Shown in pieces: positions 53,489 through 62,810 of a stretch of 64,000 bases of DNA. The stretch is taken from the NCBI RefSeq assembly GCF_021654135.1, contig NZ_JAKGSD010000007.1, forward strand, positions 62,001 to 126,000. The letters run 5' to 3'. The stretch comes from Amycolatopsis tucumanensis. GTDB taxonomy: Bacteria; Actinomycetota; Actinomycetes; Mycobacteriales; Pseudonocardiaceae. Under the pieces are notes generated by a model. It saw nothing but the letters and a program-made list of their open reading frames with translations. It did not search any database and had not been told where the DNA came from. Both the position numbers and the translations under genes were made by a program. How positions within the stretch are numbered: the stretch's first letter is position 1; each line of letters starts with the position of its first letter.

Positions 53489-54211
53489 TCAGGAGCCGCG
53501 CTTGATCTCATCGAGCCGCACCTGGACGCCGTCCAGCACGCGGTCCACGGCGTAGTCGAACAGCTCGCCGAAGTAGTCGCGGTTCTTCGCCGGGTCGGCG
53601 AGGCGCTCGTGGACCGATTCGCTGAGCGTGGCCAGACCGGCCAGGTCCGGGTCCGCAGTCGGCTCGCCCCACCCGCTGGAGATCTGGGCCTTCACCTCGC
53701 CGGCCTTGCGCTGGTCGTCCTCCAGCGAGATGAACAGGCAGGCCTGGCTGACCAGCAGGCGGCACACCATGGCGGCCTCGTCCTGCTCGAACCCGGCGCC
53801 CAGCAGTGTCCTCATCGCACGGTCCACAGTGGGCCCGCCCGCCTCGACCGAGGGGCCGTTGAGCGCGACCCGCCGGGCCACGCCGGGGTAGCGCATGAAC
53901 ACCAGCCGCAGGTTGGTGAGGAACTGGCGCCACCAGGCGCGCCACTCCATCTCGGCAGGCGGCAGCTCGTACATGGCTATGACGCGGTCGACGACCGCCG
54001 TCACGACCGTGTCCCGGTCGCCCACGTGGTGGTAGATCACCGCCGGGTAGGCGTCGACCGCGCCGGCGAGCTGGCGCAGCGTCGACGACTCCACCCCGTG
54101 CCTGGCCGTCAGCTCGAGCGCCGCGTCGATGATGCGATCCGGGGTGACCGCGGGCAGCCCCGCCGCGTCACGGGAGCGCGGACGGCCGGGCACGGGAGCA
54201 GACTTCGCCAT
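53489..54211 (-). CDS. TetR-family regulator
   Basis: A 240-residue TetR protein with HTH residues about 24-70 (IIDAALELTARHGVESSTL, LAGAVDAYPAVIYHHVGDRD) and a TetR_C ligand domain containing WRAWWRQFLTNLRLVFMRYP. TACTGT (54223-54218) ends six bases before the ATG. Upstream at 54232-54253 is a palindrome with GTGTTG/CAACAC arms. It is divergent from the DUF5302 gene. Target unknown. Confidence 0.88.
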   Translation of the reverse strand: MAKSAPVPGRPRSRDAAGLPAVTPDRIIDAALELTARHGVESSTLRQLAGAVDAYPAVIYHHVGDRDTVVTAVVDRVIAMYELPPAEMEWRAWWRQFLTNLRLVFMRYPGVARRVALNGPSVEAGGPTVDRAMRTLLGAGFEQDEAAMVCRLLVSQACLFISLEDDQRKAGEVKAQISSGWGEPTADPDLAGLATLSESVHERLADPAKNRDYFGELFDYAVDRVLDGVQVRLDEIKRGS

Positions 54212-54231
54212 GGCGTAACAGTAGCTCCCTC

Positions 54232-54253
54232 GTGTTGGCGCGCCAGTCAACAC
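54232..54253. promoter_or_regulatory. Candidate TetR operator
   Basis: GTGTTG and CAACAC arms flank a GC-rich centre (GGCGCGCC inside) in the space between the TetR gene and the divergent DUF5302 gene, close to the TetR -10 (54223-54218). Confidence 0.55.
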
Positions 54254-54340
54254 CGCCGTGAATCGTGACGAAAACGGCTCGCCAAGGTGGACCGGGCCTG
54301 GGAGGCTGGACGAGCAAGCGCGTGACACCCAGGAGGTCGT

Positions 54341-54529
54341 ATGTCCGAGAACAGTTCACCGAATGATTCGGAAGACGACGTCAAGCGCAGGTTCCGCGAA
54401 GCCCTCGAACGCAAGCAGGCGAACGCCCAGTCGTCCGGCAAGCACGACAGCGGGGGCGGCAAGGGCGGCCACGTCCACGGACACGGCCCAGCGGCCAGCA
54501 AGCGCACCTTCCGCCGCAAGAGCGGCTGA
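54341..54529 (+). CDS. DUF5302 family small protein
   Basis: The 62-residue protein matches DUF5302: an acidic start (MSENSSPNDSEDDVKRRFRE), ALERKQA, a Gly/His/Lys-rich middle (GGKGGHVHGHGP) and the end KRTFRRKSG. The family is actinobacterial, and function is unknown; the charge pattern suggests a nucleic-acid- or ribosome-associated role, which is inference. The ATG follows AGGAGG. A terminator hairpin follows the stop. Confidence 0.88.
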   Translation: MSENSSPNDSEDDVKRRFREALERKQANAQSSGKHDSGGGKGGHVHGHGPAASKRTFRRKSG

Positions 54530-54535
54530 CCGGAC

Positions 54536-54565
54536 GGCGTGGGTGCCCTGACCGGCACCCACGCC
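54536..54565. terminator. Bidirectional terminator
   Basis: GGCGTGGGTGCC (54536-54547) and GGCACCCACGCC (54554-54565) form a perfect 12-bp stem with a 6-base loop between the convergent DUF5302 and metallo-hydrolase genes. Confidence 0.85.
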
Positions 54566-54573
54566 GACCCGGG

Positions 54574-55539
54574 TCAGAGCGCGAAGGTCCGCAGGTGGTC
54601 GACCACGACGAACCGCGAGGCCGGGGACGCCACCGCCACCGCCGACCGCAGCGCGTCCAGGCCGCCCCAGTCGCGGGCCGGTTCGGTCAGCGGGTGGTCG
54701 AAGTCGTCCCAGTGCGTGGGGATCACATAGGGCGGTTGCCCGAGCACACGCAGCAGGCGGCCCACGTAGTCGGCGATCTTGCCGCCACCGGCGGGAAGCA
54801 GCACCACATCCGGACGCAGACCGTCCAGTTCCGACTCGACGTAGTTCGATCCGCCGAAGTCGATCACGCTGCCGCCGCGGGCGGAGGTCACGTGGTACGC
54901 GAGCGTTCCGCCCTCCACAAGATCCTGAATATATTTCGGTTTTGGCAGGTGGCCGAGCCCGAGACCCGGCCGCGTTCCCGGGAACGGCACCGCCGCCCGC
55001 GCGCCGGACGCCGAGTGCAGTGAGCGCAGGATCCGGATCGTGTAGCCGTCGAAGGTGAGGAACTCGCCGCCGCTCGCGACCGCCAGCTGGTCCTCCGGAG
55101 CGCCGAGCGCGGCCATCAGGTTCAGGTGCGTTTCCGTCCCGTACACGGTCGCCCCGGTTTTCCGCGCCAGGTAAGGGACATCGGTCAGGTGGTCGTAGTG
55201 GCCGTGGGTCACCAGGATGTGGTCGGCCCGCAACTCGCCGCTGTCCACGTAGTGGTCGATGAGGCCGGTGTCCACGGACAGCCGGGTCTTCGGGTCCGCC
55301 CCCTCCGGCGAGTAGGTGCCGGTGCGGAAGCGGGTCAGCCACGGGTCGATCAGGACGGTCTTCGTGGTCGTGCCGTCGGCGCTGGGCATCCGGATCTCCC
55401 AGCTGTTGTTCCCCCACCAGCGCAGCGTGAGTCCCCCGCCGGTCGCGGCACGGGCGGCCGCGGGCGCCACTCCGGCGAGTACGGCGGCGGCCCCCAGGCC
55501 CGCTCCGAACACCCCGCGCCTGCTCAGTCGATCAGTCAT
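54574..55539 (-). CDS. Tat-exported UlaG-like metallo-beta-lactamase-fold hydrolase
   Basis: A 321-residue protein. The N-terminus RLSRRGVFGAG followed by a hydrophobic stretch ending AAARAAT is a twin-arginine signal with a likely cleavage site near residue 31. The metal-binding core is VTHGHYDHLTDVPYL (HxHxDH). LRWWGNNSWEIRM and PYVIPTHWDDFDHP are typical of UlaG/L-ascorbate-6-P-lactonase-like proteins. So it acts folded with metal outside the membrane; substrate unknown. Start ATG 55539 is set by the signal peptide. LysR diverges from it. Confidence 0.87.
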   Translation of the reverse strand: MTDRLSRRGVFGAGLGAAAVLAGVAPAAARAATGGGLTLRWWGNNSWEIRMPSADGTTTKTVLIDPWLTRFRTGTYSPEGADPKTRLSVDTGLIDHYVDSGELRADHILVTHGHYDHLTDVPYLARKTGATVYGTETHLNLMAALGAPEDQLAVASGGEFLTFDGYTIRILRSLHSASGARAAVPFPGTRPGLGLGHLPKPKYIQDLVEGGTLAYHVTSARGGSVIDFGGSNYVESELDGLRPDVVLLPAGGGKIADYVGRLLRVLGQPPYVIPTHWDDFDHPLTEPARDWGGLDALRSAVAVASPASRFVVVDHLRTFAL

Positions 55540-55622
55540 GGCGCCAGCCCAGCACGGAAGTGGTACGGCTGTCCAAGACCAGTCCTGGCCTGCCCTGATA
55601 CGCCGGCGGATATCGTCGCAGG

Positions 55623-56579
55623 GTGGACCCACTGCGCGCGTTGCGCTACTTCGTCGTGGTTGCCGAAGAACTCCACTTCGGACGTGCCGCGGACCGGCTG
55701 GGCATCGCCCAGCCGCCGCTGAGCCAGCGCATCCGCAGGCTCGAGGACGACCTCGGCGCGCGGCTGTTCGAACGCGACAGCCGCCGCGTCGAGCTGACCG
55801 AGGCCGGGCAGATCCTGCTCGCCGAATCGCGTGACCTGCTGGCCCGGTGGGAGCGGATGCGCACGCTGGTCGGGAAGGCGCACCGCGGCGAGATCGACGC
55901 GCTGCGGGTCGGCGTGCCGCCGGAGCTGGCGGGGCGCGTGCTGGCCGACCTGCTCACCGAGTTCGGGCGCGCGTGCCCGGACGTGCGGCTGGACCTGCAG
56001 GAGCTGACGACGACCGAGCAGGTGCGGCTGCTGGCCGACCGCGAGCTGGACGCCGGGTTGCTCCAGCACCCGGTGGACGTCTCGGGGCTGGAACTGGGTC
56101 CGGCGGTGCAGACGCCGCTGGGGGTCGTCCTGCCGCGGGATTCGCCGCTGGCGGCCCGGTCGGAGCTGGCGCTGGGCGACCTGGCCGGGTACGGGCTGGT
56201 GCTGTTCCCGCGGGCCGCCGCGCCCGGCCTGTACGACGCGACGCTGCGGACGTGCTGGGAGCAGGGGTTCCGCCCGTCGCACGTGCGGCACGCGCGGAAC
56301 CCGGAGTTCCTGCTGGGGCTCGTGTTGTCCGGGCAGGGCGTGGCGTTCGACCAGGGTCTGGTGGCGCGCAAGGAGCCGCGCGTGGTGTGGCGGCCGCTGG
56401 CGGCGGGGTCGCTGTCGTGGCGGATGTCGGTCGCCTGGCCGGCGGTGAACCCGCACCCGGAGGCCGCGCGGCTGGCGGACGTCGTGGCGGACGTGCTGGC
56501 GCGGGACGGGGTGACCACGCTCGCGCCGGTTCAGGACCCGGTGCTGCGGCCGTGGAGCGTGGTGTTCGGGCGCTCGTGA
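55623..56579 (+). CDS. LysR-family regulator
   Basis: A 318-residue LysR protein: HTH at residues 1-60 (LRALRYFVVVAEELHFGRAA, RLGIAQPPLSQRIRRLE, FERDSRRVELTEAG), then a substrate-binding domain (LRVGVPPELAG). TATCGT (55611-55616) ends 6 bases before the GTG, so it is probably leaderless. It diverges from the Tat metallo-hydrolase with 83 bases between them and is its likely regulator. Its last 49 bases overlap the convergent serine hydrolase gene. Confidence 0.9.
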   Translation: MDPLRALRYFVVVAEELHFGRAADRLGIAQPPLSQRIRRLEDDLGARLFERDSRRVELTEAGQILLAESRDLLARWERMRTLVGKAHRGEIDALRVGVPPELAGRVLADLLTEFGRACPDVRLDLQELTTTEQVRLLADRELDAGLLQHPVDVSGLELGPAVQTPLGVVLPRDSPLAARSELALGDLAGYGLVLFPRAAAPGLYDATLRTCWEQGFRPSHVRHARNPEFLLGLVLSGQGVAFDQGLVARKEPRVVWRPLAAGSLSWRMSVAWPAVNPHPEAARLADVVADVLARDGVTTLAPVQDPVLRPWSVVFGRS

Positions 56580-57439
56580 ACGATCTCCTCGATCGCCGCC
56601 TTCGCGGCCTCGCCGATGGCGTGGTCGACGTCCGGCAGGCGCGATTCGAGCGTCGGGGCCTTCGTGAACACCGCGACGGCGTAGCGCTCGCCCCCGGGAT
56701 ATTCGGCGACGCCGATCTCGTTGCGCACCGCGAGCAGGGAACCGGTCTTCCCCCACACCCGGACCTGGGGCGGGAAGGCGGCCGTGAGGCGGTGCCAGTT
56801 GACCTGCTGGCCCATCAGCTGCCGGACCCAACCGCACGCCTCGGGCGGTCCCGCGGTGTCGCCGGCGATCGCGGCGAGCAGGGTGGTCATGTCGCGCGGG
56901 GTGCTCGCCGAGGTCCGGAGCGGGTCGAGTGCGCGGGTGGCGAAGACCTCCTCGGCGGACAGAGCAGGGAAGCGGCGGGCGAAATCGGCGGCGTCGCGGG
57001 CGCCGATGTCCTCGGCCATGGTGGCGACGACGTCGCGCGGCGAACCGATGACGCGGGTGTCCGCCAGCCCCAGCTCGCGCAGCAGCGAGCGCACGTTGTC
57101 CAGGCCGACGCGGTCGAAGAGCAGGTCGGCCGCGGTGTTGTCGCTGACCGAGAGGGCGAAGAAGGCCGCGTCCCGCAGGCTCATCTCGACGTCGTCGGCG
57201 CAGCCCGCGGTGCCGGTGCCGCCGAGCCGGTCGGCCGCGGTGACCCGCAGGCGATCGGCCGGGTCGAGCTGCCCCGCGGCGACCTGGCGGGCCAGTTCGA
57301 GGACGAGCGGAACCTTGACGACGGAGGCGAGCACGACCGGCTCGTCCGGGTGGTGACCGGTTTCGCCGCCGCAGTCGAGGCAGCGGGCGTGCAGCCAACC
57401 CCGCACGCCCGCCGCTTCGAAGATCTTCCCTGGTGTCAC
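56531..57439 (-). CDS. Class A beta-lactamase-like serine hydrolase without signal peptide
   Basis: A 302-residue protein with the class A motifs SVVK (Ser39-Lys42), SDN near residue 98 and KTG near residue 238 (VWGKTGSL). No clear ExxLN omega-loop glutamate was found, and there is no signal peptide, so it may be a cytoplasmic esterase or peptidase rather than an antibiotic-hydrolysing enzyme. GTG 57439 overlaps the valine dehydrogenase stop by four bases, so the two are coupled. Its 3' end overlaps lysR by 49 bases. Confidence 0.82.
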   Translation of the reverse strand: MTPGKIFEAAGVRGWLHARCLDCGGETGHHPDEPVVLASVVKVPLVLELARQVAAGQLDPADRLRVTAADRLGGTGTAGCADDVEMSLRDAAFFALSVSDNTAADLLFDRVGLDNVRSLLRELGLADTRVIGSPRDVVATMAEDIGARDAADFARRFPALSAEEVFATRALDPLRTSASTPRDMTTLLAAIAGDTAGPPEACGWVRQLMGQQVNWHRLTAAFPPQVRVWGKTGSLLAVRNEIGVAEYPGGERYAVAVFTKAPTLESRLPDVDHAIGEAAKAAIEEIVHERPNTTLHGRSTGS

Positions 57440-58509
57440 ACGGTAAGGATGGACCGCAGCCTGCCGACCTCCGACATGCGGCGCTCCGCCAGCCGGTCGG
57501 CGGCCGTCGCCGGGGGCACGCCCTCGGCCTTGGCCAGCTCGAACACCGCCTTCGTCGTCTCGAAGATGCCCGCCGCCTTGCGCTTGGCCCGCTCGAAGTC
57601 GAAGCCGTGCAGCTCGTCGCTCACCTGGATCACGCCGCCCGCGTTGACCAGGTAGTCCGGCGCGTACAGCACGCCCCGGTCCTCCAGCGACTTCTCGATG
57701 CCGGGGTGGGCGAGCTGGTTGTTCGCGGCGCCGCACACGATCTCGGCGCCCAGCTCGGGCACCGTGGTGTCGTTGAGCGCGCCACCGAGCGCGCACGGCG
57801 CGAAGACGTCGAGCGGCATCCGCAGCAGCGTGGCGTTGTCCTCGACGACCTCGACCGCCGGGTGGGCGGCCTTCACGCGCTCGACGGCCGCCTGCGACAC
57901 GTCGGTGACCGACACCCGGGCGCCGGCCTCGACGAGGTGCCCGACGAGGATGTGCCCCACCTTGCCGACGCCGGAGACGCCGACGTGCCGGCCGGCCAGG
58001 TCCGCGCTGCCCCACCGGAACTCGGCGGCGGCGCGCATGCCCTGGAACACGCCGAACGCGGTCAGCACCGAGGAGTCGCCCGCGCCGCCGTCGTCGCGGG
58101 AGCGGCCGGTGACGAAGCGGGTCTCGCGGGCGATGACGTCCATGTCGGCGACGTAGGTGCCCACGTCGCAGGCGGTGTAGTACCGCCCGCCGAGCGACTG
58201 GACGAACCGGCCGTAGGCGCGCAGCAGCGCCTCGGTCTTGGTGGTCGCCGGGTCGCCGATGATGACGGCCTTGCCACCGCCGAGGTCGAGCCCGGCGAGG
58301 GCGTTCTTGTAGGCCATGCCCTTGGACAGCGCGAGGACGTCGTCGAGCGCGTCGCTTTCGCGGCTGTAGGGGTAGAAGCGCGTGCCGCCGAGGGCGGGGC
58401 CGAGCGCGGTCGAGTAGATCGCGATGATCGCCTTCAGGCCGGTCGCCTGGTCCTGGCAGAACACGACCTGTTCGTGACCGCTTTCGCGGCCGAACACTCC
58501 ATCCGTCAC
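57436..58509 (-). CDS. vdh: Valine/leucine dehydrogenase
   Basis: A 357-residue Glu/Leu/Phe/Val dehydrogenase. It shows [12 protein letters not shown] near residue 37, the catalytic lysine in [19 protein letters not shown] near residue 72, the NAD motif [16 protein letters not shown] near residue 178, and AANNQLAHP. It oxidatively deaminates branched amino acids; in actinomycetes valine dehydrogenase feeds branched acyl-CoA starters for polyketides. GTG 58509 is the start. The serine hydrolase follows with a GTGA overlap. Confidence 0.9.
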   Translation of the reverse strand: MTDGVFGRESGHEQVVFCQDQATGLKAIIAIYSTALGPALGGTRFYPYSRESDALDDVLALSKGMAYKNALAGLDLGGGKAVIIGDPATTKTEALLRAYGRFVQSLGGRYYTACDVGTYVADMDVIARETRFVTGRSRDDGGAGDSSVLTAFGVFQGMRAAAEFRWGSADLAGRHVGVSGVGKVGHILVGHLVEAGARVSVTDVSQAAVERVKAAHPAVEVVEDNATLLRMPLDVFAPCALGGALNDTTVPELGAEIVCGAANNQLAHPGIEKSLEDRGVLYAPDYLVNAGGVIQVSDELHGFDFERAKRKAAGIFETTKAVFELAKAEGVPPATAADRLAERRMSEVGRLRSILTV

Positions 58510-58663
58510 GGTGGTGACTCCTCATCTGCGACCCGTCCGGCGACGTTCGTGGCGCCGCGGAGGGGTACCGGTTGTGGGTGGAGCTCCCGGGAAGGTCGTT
58601 CCCGTCGGCTCGTGAGGAGAAACTTAGCGTTCTTCGGGCGAAAAGCCATGGGAAGATCGGGCG

Positions 58664-59446
58664 ATGCACGTGCGCACCGGTGGTTCCGACGGACCGACCC
58701 TGCTCGCCCTGCACGGCCTCGGCGCGACGGGGGCGGTGTGGAACGGGCTGGTCGAGCGGTGGCCGGGCCGCTGGATCGTGCCCGACCTGCCCGGCCACGG
58801 CCGGTCGGAACCGCTCCCCCGGTATTCGTTCGGGGCGCTGGCCGCCGCGGTCGCCGAGGTCGTGCCTGCCGGGACGACGGTGGCGGTGCTGGGGCACTCC
58901 CTCGGCGGGGTGGTGGCCCTCACCCTGGCGAGCGGTTGGTTCGGGGTGCGGGTGAGCGGGGCTTGCGGACTCGGCATGAAGGTGCGCTGGAGCGACGAGG
59001 AGCTGGCGCGGGCCGCCGACCAGGCCGGGCGGCCGGCGAAGGTGTTCGGCTCCCGCGACGAGGCCGTGGCGCGGTGGCTGAAGGTCTCCGGCCTGCACGG
59101 CCTGGTGCCCGCGGACTCGCCGATCGTGGACAGCGGGCTGGTGGAGGGCTCGGCGGTGGCTGAACACGCGCCGGGCGGGGGCGCGCCGACCGCTGGCCGC
59201 GAGCGCACCGAGGGTTGGCGGCTGGCGCTGGACCAGGCGGCGTTCGGGGTGGGCGCCCCGGACCTGGACGGCCTGCTGGCGGCGGCACGAGCGCCGGTGA
59301 TCCTGGCGGCCGGCGAGCACGACCCGATGTGCCCGGCCGAGCACCTGCCGGACGGCGCGGTGATCCTGCCGGGGCTGGGGCACAACGCGCACGTCGAGGA
59401 CCCCGCCGCGCTGGACCCGCTGCTGGCCCGCCTGCGCGACGCCTGA
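58664..59446 (+). CDS. Alpha/beta-fold hydrolase
   Basis: A 260-residue hydrolase: oxyanion region LLALHGLGATGAVW near residue 15, nucleophile elbow VLGHSLGG near residue 75, and C-terminal catalytic Asp and His in AAGEHDPMCPAEH and GLGHNAHVEDP. The compact cap and lack of signal peptide point to a cytosolic esterase or lactonase. Substrate unknown. It is divergent from valine dehydrogenase with 154 bases between them. Confidence 0.88.
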   Translation: MHVRTGGSDGPTLLALHGLGATGAVWNGLVERWPGRWIVPDLPGHGRSEPLPRYSFGALAAAVAEVVPAGTTVAVLGHSLGGVVALTLASGWFGVRVSGACGLGMKVRWSDEELARAADQAGRPAKVFGSRDEAVARWLKVSGLHGLVPADSPIVDSGLVEGSAVAEHAPGGGAPTAGRERTEGWRLALDQAAFGVGAPDLDGLLAAARAPVILAAGEHDPMCPAEHLPDGAVILPGLGHNAHVEDPAALDPLLARLRDA

Positions 59447-59579
59447 CCGCCCGGGACTGGCCAACTCGCCACGTTGAACAGCCAACCCGCCGCGCCCGGC
59501 GAGTCCCGGTGCCGCGCCCGGTGAGTTCCCCAGCCCGGCGAGTTCCCCGGTGCCGCGCCGGGCTGGTCGTTCGCGGCCG

Positions 59580-60329
59580 CTACAGGTCGGCGCGCACCGC
59601 CCACAGGTCCGGGAACAGCGGCTTGAACAGCGTCCCCCGCAGGTACTTCGCGCCGGACGAACCGCCCGTGCCCGCCTTGTCGCCGATCGTGCGTTCGACC
59701 ATCTTCACGTGCCGGTACCGCCACTCCTGCACGCCCTCGTCCAGGTCGACCAGGTGCTCGGCCACCGTGGCCGGCCCGCCGTCGTCCGTGTAGACCCCCA
59801 GCAGCAGCTTCCGGCGGTCGCCGCTGACGTCGTAGCCGTGCACCGACAGGTAGGTCAGGAACGAGTCGAACAGCGACGGGCGCGCCATCGCCGCCGCGAT
59901 CCGCTTCCGCGCCGGGCTGTCCTCGGGGTAGTGCGCGACCATCCCCGGGTCGCGACGGCCCAGCACCGCCTCCAGCTCCCGGAACTGCGCCGACTGGAAC
60001 CCGCTCGCCGCGTCCAGCCGGGTGCGGAAACTGGTGAACTGGCTCGGCGTCATCGTCTCCAGCACGTCGATCTGCGCGACCACGACCTTCAGGATGGTCA
60101 GCACCCGCCGCAGGGTGCGGATCGCGTGCGCGGTGTCGCCGGCTTCGAGCCTGGCCTGCAGGTGCGCCAGCTCGTGCAGCATCTGCTTGAACCACAGCTC
60201 GTACACCTGGTGGATCACGATGAACAGCAGCTCGTCGTGTTCCTCCGACCGCGGGTGCTGCGCGGCCAGCAGGTCGTCCAGCGCCAGGTACGACGTGTAG
60301 GTCAGGGACGCGTGCTCGCCCGAGGTCAC
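59580..60329 (-). CDS. kynA: Tryptophan 2,3-dioxygenase
   Basis: A 249-residue heme enzyme with [16 protein letters not shown], the heme pocket [20 protein letters not shown] near residue 38, [19 protein letters not shown] and [20 protein letters not shown]. It opens the indole ring of tryptophan to N-formylkynurenine. GTG 60329 overlaps the stop of the TrpB-like gene (GTGA), so the two are translated together. The 133-base gap to the convergent hydrolase contains short direct repeats (GCCCGGCGAGTTCCC type). Confidence 0.95.
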   Translation of the reverse strand: MTSGEHASLTYTSYLALDDLLAAQHPRSEEHDELLFIVIHQVYELWFKQMLHELAHLQARLEAGDTAHAIRTLRRVLTILKVVVAQIDVLETMTPSQFTSFRTRLDAASGFQSAQFRELEAVLGRRDPGMVAHYPEDSPARKRIAAAMARPSLFDSFLTYLSVHGYDVSGDRRKLLLGVYTDDGGPATVAEHLVDLDEGVQEWRYRHVKMVERTIGDKAGTGGSSGAKYLRGTLFKPLFPDLWAVRADL

Positions 60330-61678
60330 GGCAGCCCCGCCAGCGAGTCGGCGAGCGCGGACTCGGGCAGCTCGTTGTCGGTCATCCGCCCGGACAGGTA
60401 CGCGGCGTAGGCGGGCAGGTCGAGGTGCGCGTGCCCGCACAACGCGGTCAGGATCGCCTTCTCCTCCCCGGTTTCTTTGCAGCGCAACGCTTCTTGGATG
60501 CAGGCCGCCAGCGCGTGCGTCGGCTCGGGCGCCGGGATGATGCCCTCGGCGCGGGCGAACCGCACCCCGGCCGCGAAGCACTCCTGCTGCCCCACCGCGA
60601 GCGCCTCGACCAGGCCCAGCTCGTAGATGTGCGACAGCAGCGGCGCCATCCCGTGGTAGCGCAGGCCGCCGGCGTGGATCGGGTCCGGGATGAAGTCGTG
60701 CCCCAGGGTGTGCATCTTCAGCAGCGGCGTCAGCCCGGCCGTGTCGCCGAAGTCGTAGGCGTACCGGCCGCGCGTCAGCGACGGGCACGCGGCGGGCTCG
60801 ACCGCGCGGATCACCGGGTCGATCCGCCCGGCCAGCTTCTCCCGCAGGAACGGGAACACCAGCCCGCCGAAGTTGGACCCGCCGCCGGTGCAGCCGACGA
60901 TCACGTCCGGCGTGTCGCCGGCCTGCGCGAACTGCAGCAGAGCCTCCTCGCCGATCACCGTCTGGTGCAGCAGGACGTGGTTGAGCACGCTGCCCAGCGC
61001 GTACCGGGTGTCCGGGTCGGCGGCCGCCTGCTCGACGGCCTCGCTGATCGCGATGCCCAGGCTGCCGGTCGAGTCCGGGTCCGCGTCCAGCACGGCGCGC
61101 CCGGCCGCGGTCTCCTTCGACGGGCTCGGGTGCACCGTCGCGCCGAAGGTCTCCATCATGATCTTGCGGTAGGGCTTCTGGTCGTAGGAGGCCCGCACCT
61201 GCCAGACCTCGCACTCCAGCCCGAACGTCGCCGACGCGAACGCGAGCGCGCTGCCCCACTGCCCGGCGCCGGTCTCGGTGGTCAGCCGCCGGATACCTTC
61301 CGCCGCGTTGTAGAACGCCTGCGGCACGGCGGTGTTCGGCTTGTGCGAGCCGACCGGGCTGACGCCCTCGTACTTGTAGTAGATCCGGGCCGGCGTGCCG
61401 AGCGCCTTCTCCAGGCGCCGCGCCCGGTACAGCGGCGATGGCCGCCACAGCCGGTAGACGTCCAGCACCTCGCCGGGGATGTCGACAAAGCGATCTTGAG
61501 TGACTTCCTGGCCGATGATCGCCTGCGGGAACAGCGGCGCGAGGTCGTCCGGCCCGACCGGCTCGCGCGTGCCGGGGTGCAGCGGCGGGGGCGGCGGCTC
61601 CGGCAGGTCGGGGATCACGTTGTACCAGGTCGTGGGCAGGTCCGACTCGTCGAGCAGGTACTTCGTGCGACCGGTCAT
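60326..61678 (-). CDS. trpB2: TrpB2-type tryptophan synthase beta-like enzyme
   Basis: The 450-residue PLP enzyme is of the long TrpB2 class: an N-terminal extension ([19 protein letters not shown]), PLP lysine in [14 protein letters not shown] near residue 117, [15 protein letters not shown] near residue 140, and the glycine loop [11 protein letters not shown] near residue 240. TrpB2 enzymes make tryptophan from serine and indole, often with no dedicated TrpA. ATG 61678 follows GGGAGG. It is coupled by a four-base overlap to kynA, which degrades tryptophan. No trpA lies nearby. Confidence 0.9.
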   Translation of the reverse strand: MTGRTKYLLDESDLPTTWYNVIPDLPEPPPPPLHPGTREPVGPDDLAPLFPQAIIGQEVTQDRFVDIPGEVLDVYRLWRPSPLYRARRLEKALGTPARIYYKYEGVSPVGSHKPNTAVPQAFYNAAEGIRRLTTETGAGQWGSALAFASATFGLECEVWQVRASYDQKPYRKIMMETFGATVHPSPSKETAAGRAVLDADPDSTGSLGIAISEAVEQAAADPDTRYALGSVLNHVLLHQTVIGEEALLQFAQAGDTPDVIVGCTGGGSNFGGLVFPFLREKLAGRIDPVIRAVEPAACPSLTRGRYAYDFGDTAGLTPLLKMHTLGHDFIPDPIHAGGLRYHGMAPLLSHIYELGLVEALAVGQQECFAAGVRFARAEGIIPAPEPTHALAACIQEALRCKETGEEKAILTALCGHAHLDLPAYAAYLSGRMTDNELPESALADSLAGLP

Positions 61679-61731
61679 CGGATGCACCTCCCTCGTGGCG
61701 GCTCCCCCAGCTTGGCTCGCGATGGCGTTCA

Positions 61732-62715
61732 ATGGAAGACGTGCGCAGGACCATCGACTGGGTGAACGGTGCCGTCGAGATCATCGACCAGGTAGCCCTG
61801 CCGGGCGAGTACCGGACGCTGCGGCTGACCACCGTGGACGAACTGATCGACGCGATCCGCAGGCTCGCCGTGCGCGGCGCGCCCGCTCTCGGCGGCGCCG
61901 GGGCGCTGGGCACGGCGCTGGCGGCCTTCGCCTCCGACGACCCGGCGGCGGTGCGCGCGGACGCCGAGCGGCTGGCCGCCGCCCGGCCCACCGCGGTCAA
62001 CCTGAGCTGGGGCGTGTCCCGCGCGCTGGCCCGGCTCGGCGACGGTCCCGACGCCGTCCTCGCCGAGGCGCTCGCCCTGCTCGACGAGGACGAGCGGCTC
62101 AACCACGAGGCCTCCGCCCGCGCCACCGAGCTCATCCTGGAGAAGTGCCCGCGCCGCCCGCTGCGCCTGCTCACGCACTGCAACGCCGGGCGGCTGGCGA
62201 CGGTCGGGTGGGGCACCGCGCTCGGTGTGGTGTGGCACCTGCAGGCGGCCGGGCGTCTGGAGTACGTGCTCGCCGACGAAACCCGCCCGCTGCTGCAGGG
62301 CGCGCGGCTGACGGCGTGGGAGCTCACCGAGGCCGGCGTGCCGCACCGGGTCCTGCCGGATTCCGCGGCGGCCGCGGCGATGGCGCGCGGGATGGTCGAC
62401 TGCGTCGTAGTGGGCGCGGACCGGATCGCGGCCAACGGCGATGTGGCGAACAAGATCGGCACCTACGGCCTGGCGATCGCCGCCGCGCGGCACGGGCTGC
62501 CCTTCGTCGTCGTGGCGCCATCGTCCACAGTGGATCCGGAATTGGAATCGGGCGAATCCATCGTCATCGAAGAACGGGCGCCGGAGGAGATCACCACCAT
62601 TTCCGGCATTCCGGTCGCACCGCCCGGGACGAATGTGTTCAACCCGGCGTTCGACGTGACTCCGGCGGAGCTGATCACCGCTGTGGTCACCGAAAAGGGG
62701 CCGATGGCGCCCTGA
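61732..62715 (+). CDS. mtnA: S-methyl-5-thioribose-1-phosphate isomerase
   Basis: A 327-residue MtnA with [15 protein letters not shown] at the start, [16 protein letters not shown] near residue 49, the catalytic cysteine in THCNAG near residue 146, and the Asp in [17 protein letters not shown] near residue 227. It converts MTR-1-P to MTRu-1-P in the methionine salvage pathway. Start uncertain: ATG 61732 is given, but GTG 61741 fits the family start better and has TTCAAT 7 bases upstream. No other salvage gene is in view. Confidence 0.93.
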   Translation: MEDVRRTIDWVNGAVEIIDQVALPGEYRTLRLTTVDELIDAIRRLAVRGAPALGGAGALGTALAAFASDDPAAVRADAERLAAARPTAVNLSWGVSRALARLGDGPDAVLAEALALLDEDERLNHEASARATELILEKCPRRPLRLLTHCNAGRLATVGWGTALGVVWHLQAAGRLEYVLADETRPLLQGARLTAWELTEAGVPHRVLPDSAAAAAMARGMVDCVVVGADRIAANGDVANKIGTYGLAIAAARHGLPFVVVAPSSTVDPELESGESIVIEERAPEEITTISGIPVAPPGTNVFNPAFDVTPAELITAVVTEKGPMAP

Positions 62716-62810
62716 ATTCCGTTTGCCGGGTTCCCGACTTTCTTCGGTAACCTGGTAACGAATTCGCTGACGCGCTGGCTTTTCCCGGACGCGGTTCTAA
62801 TGTCTGCGCA

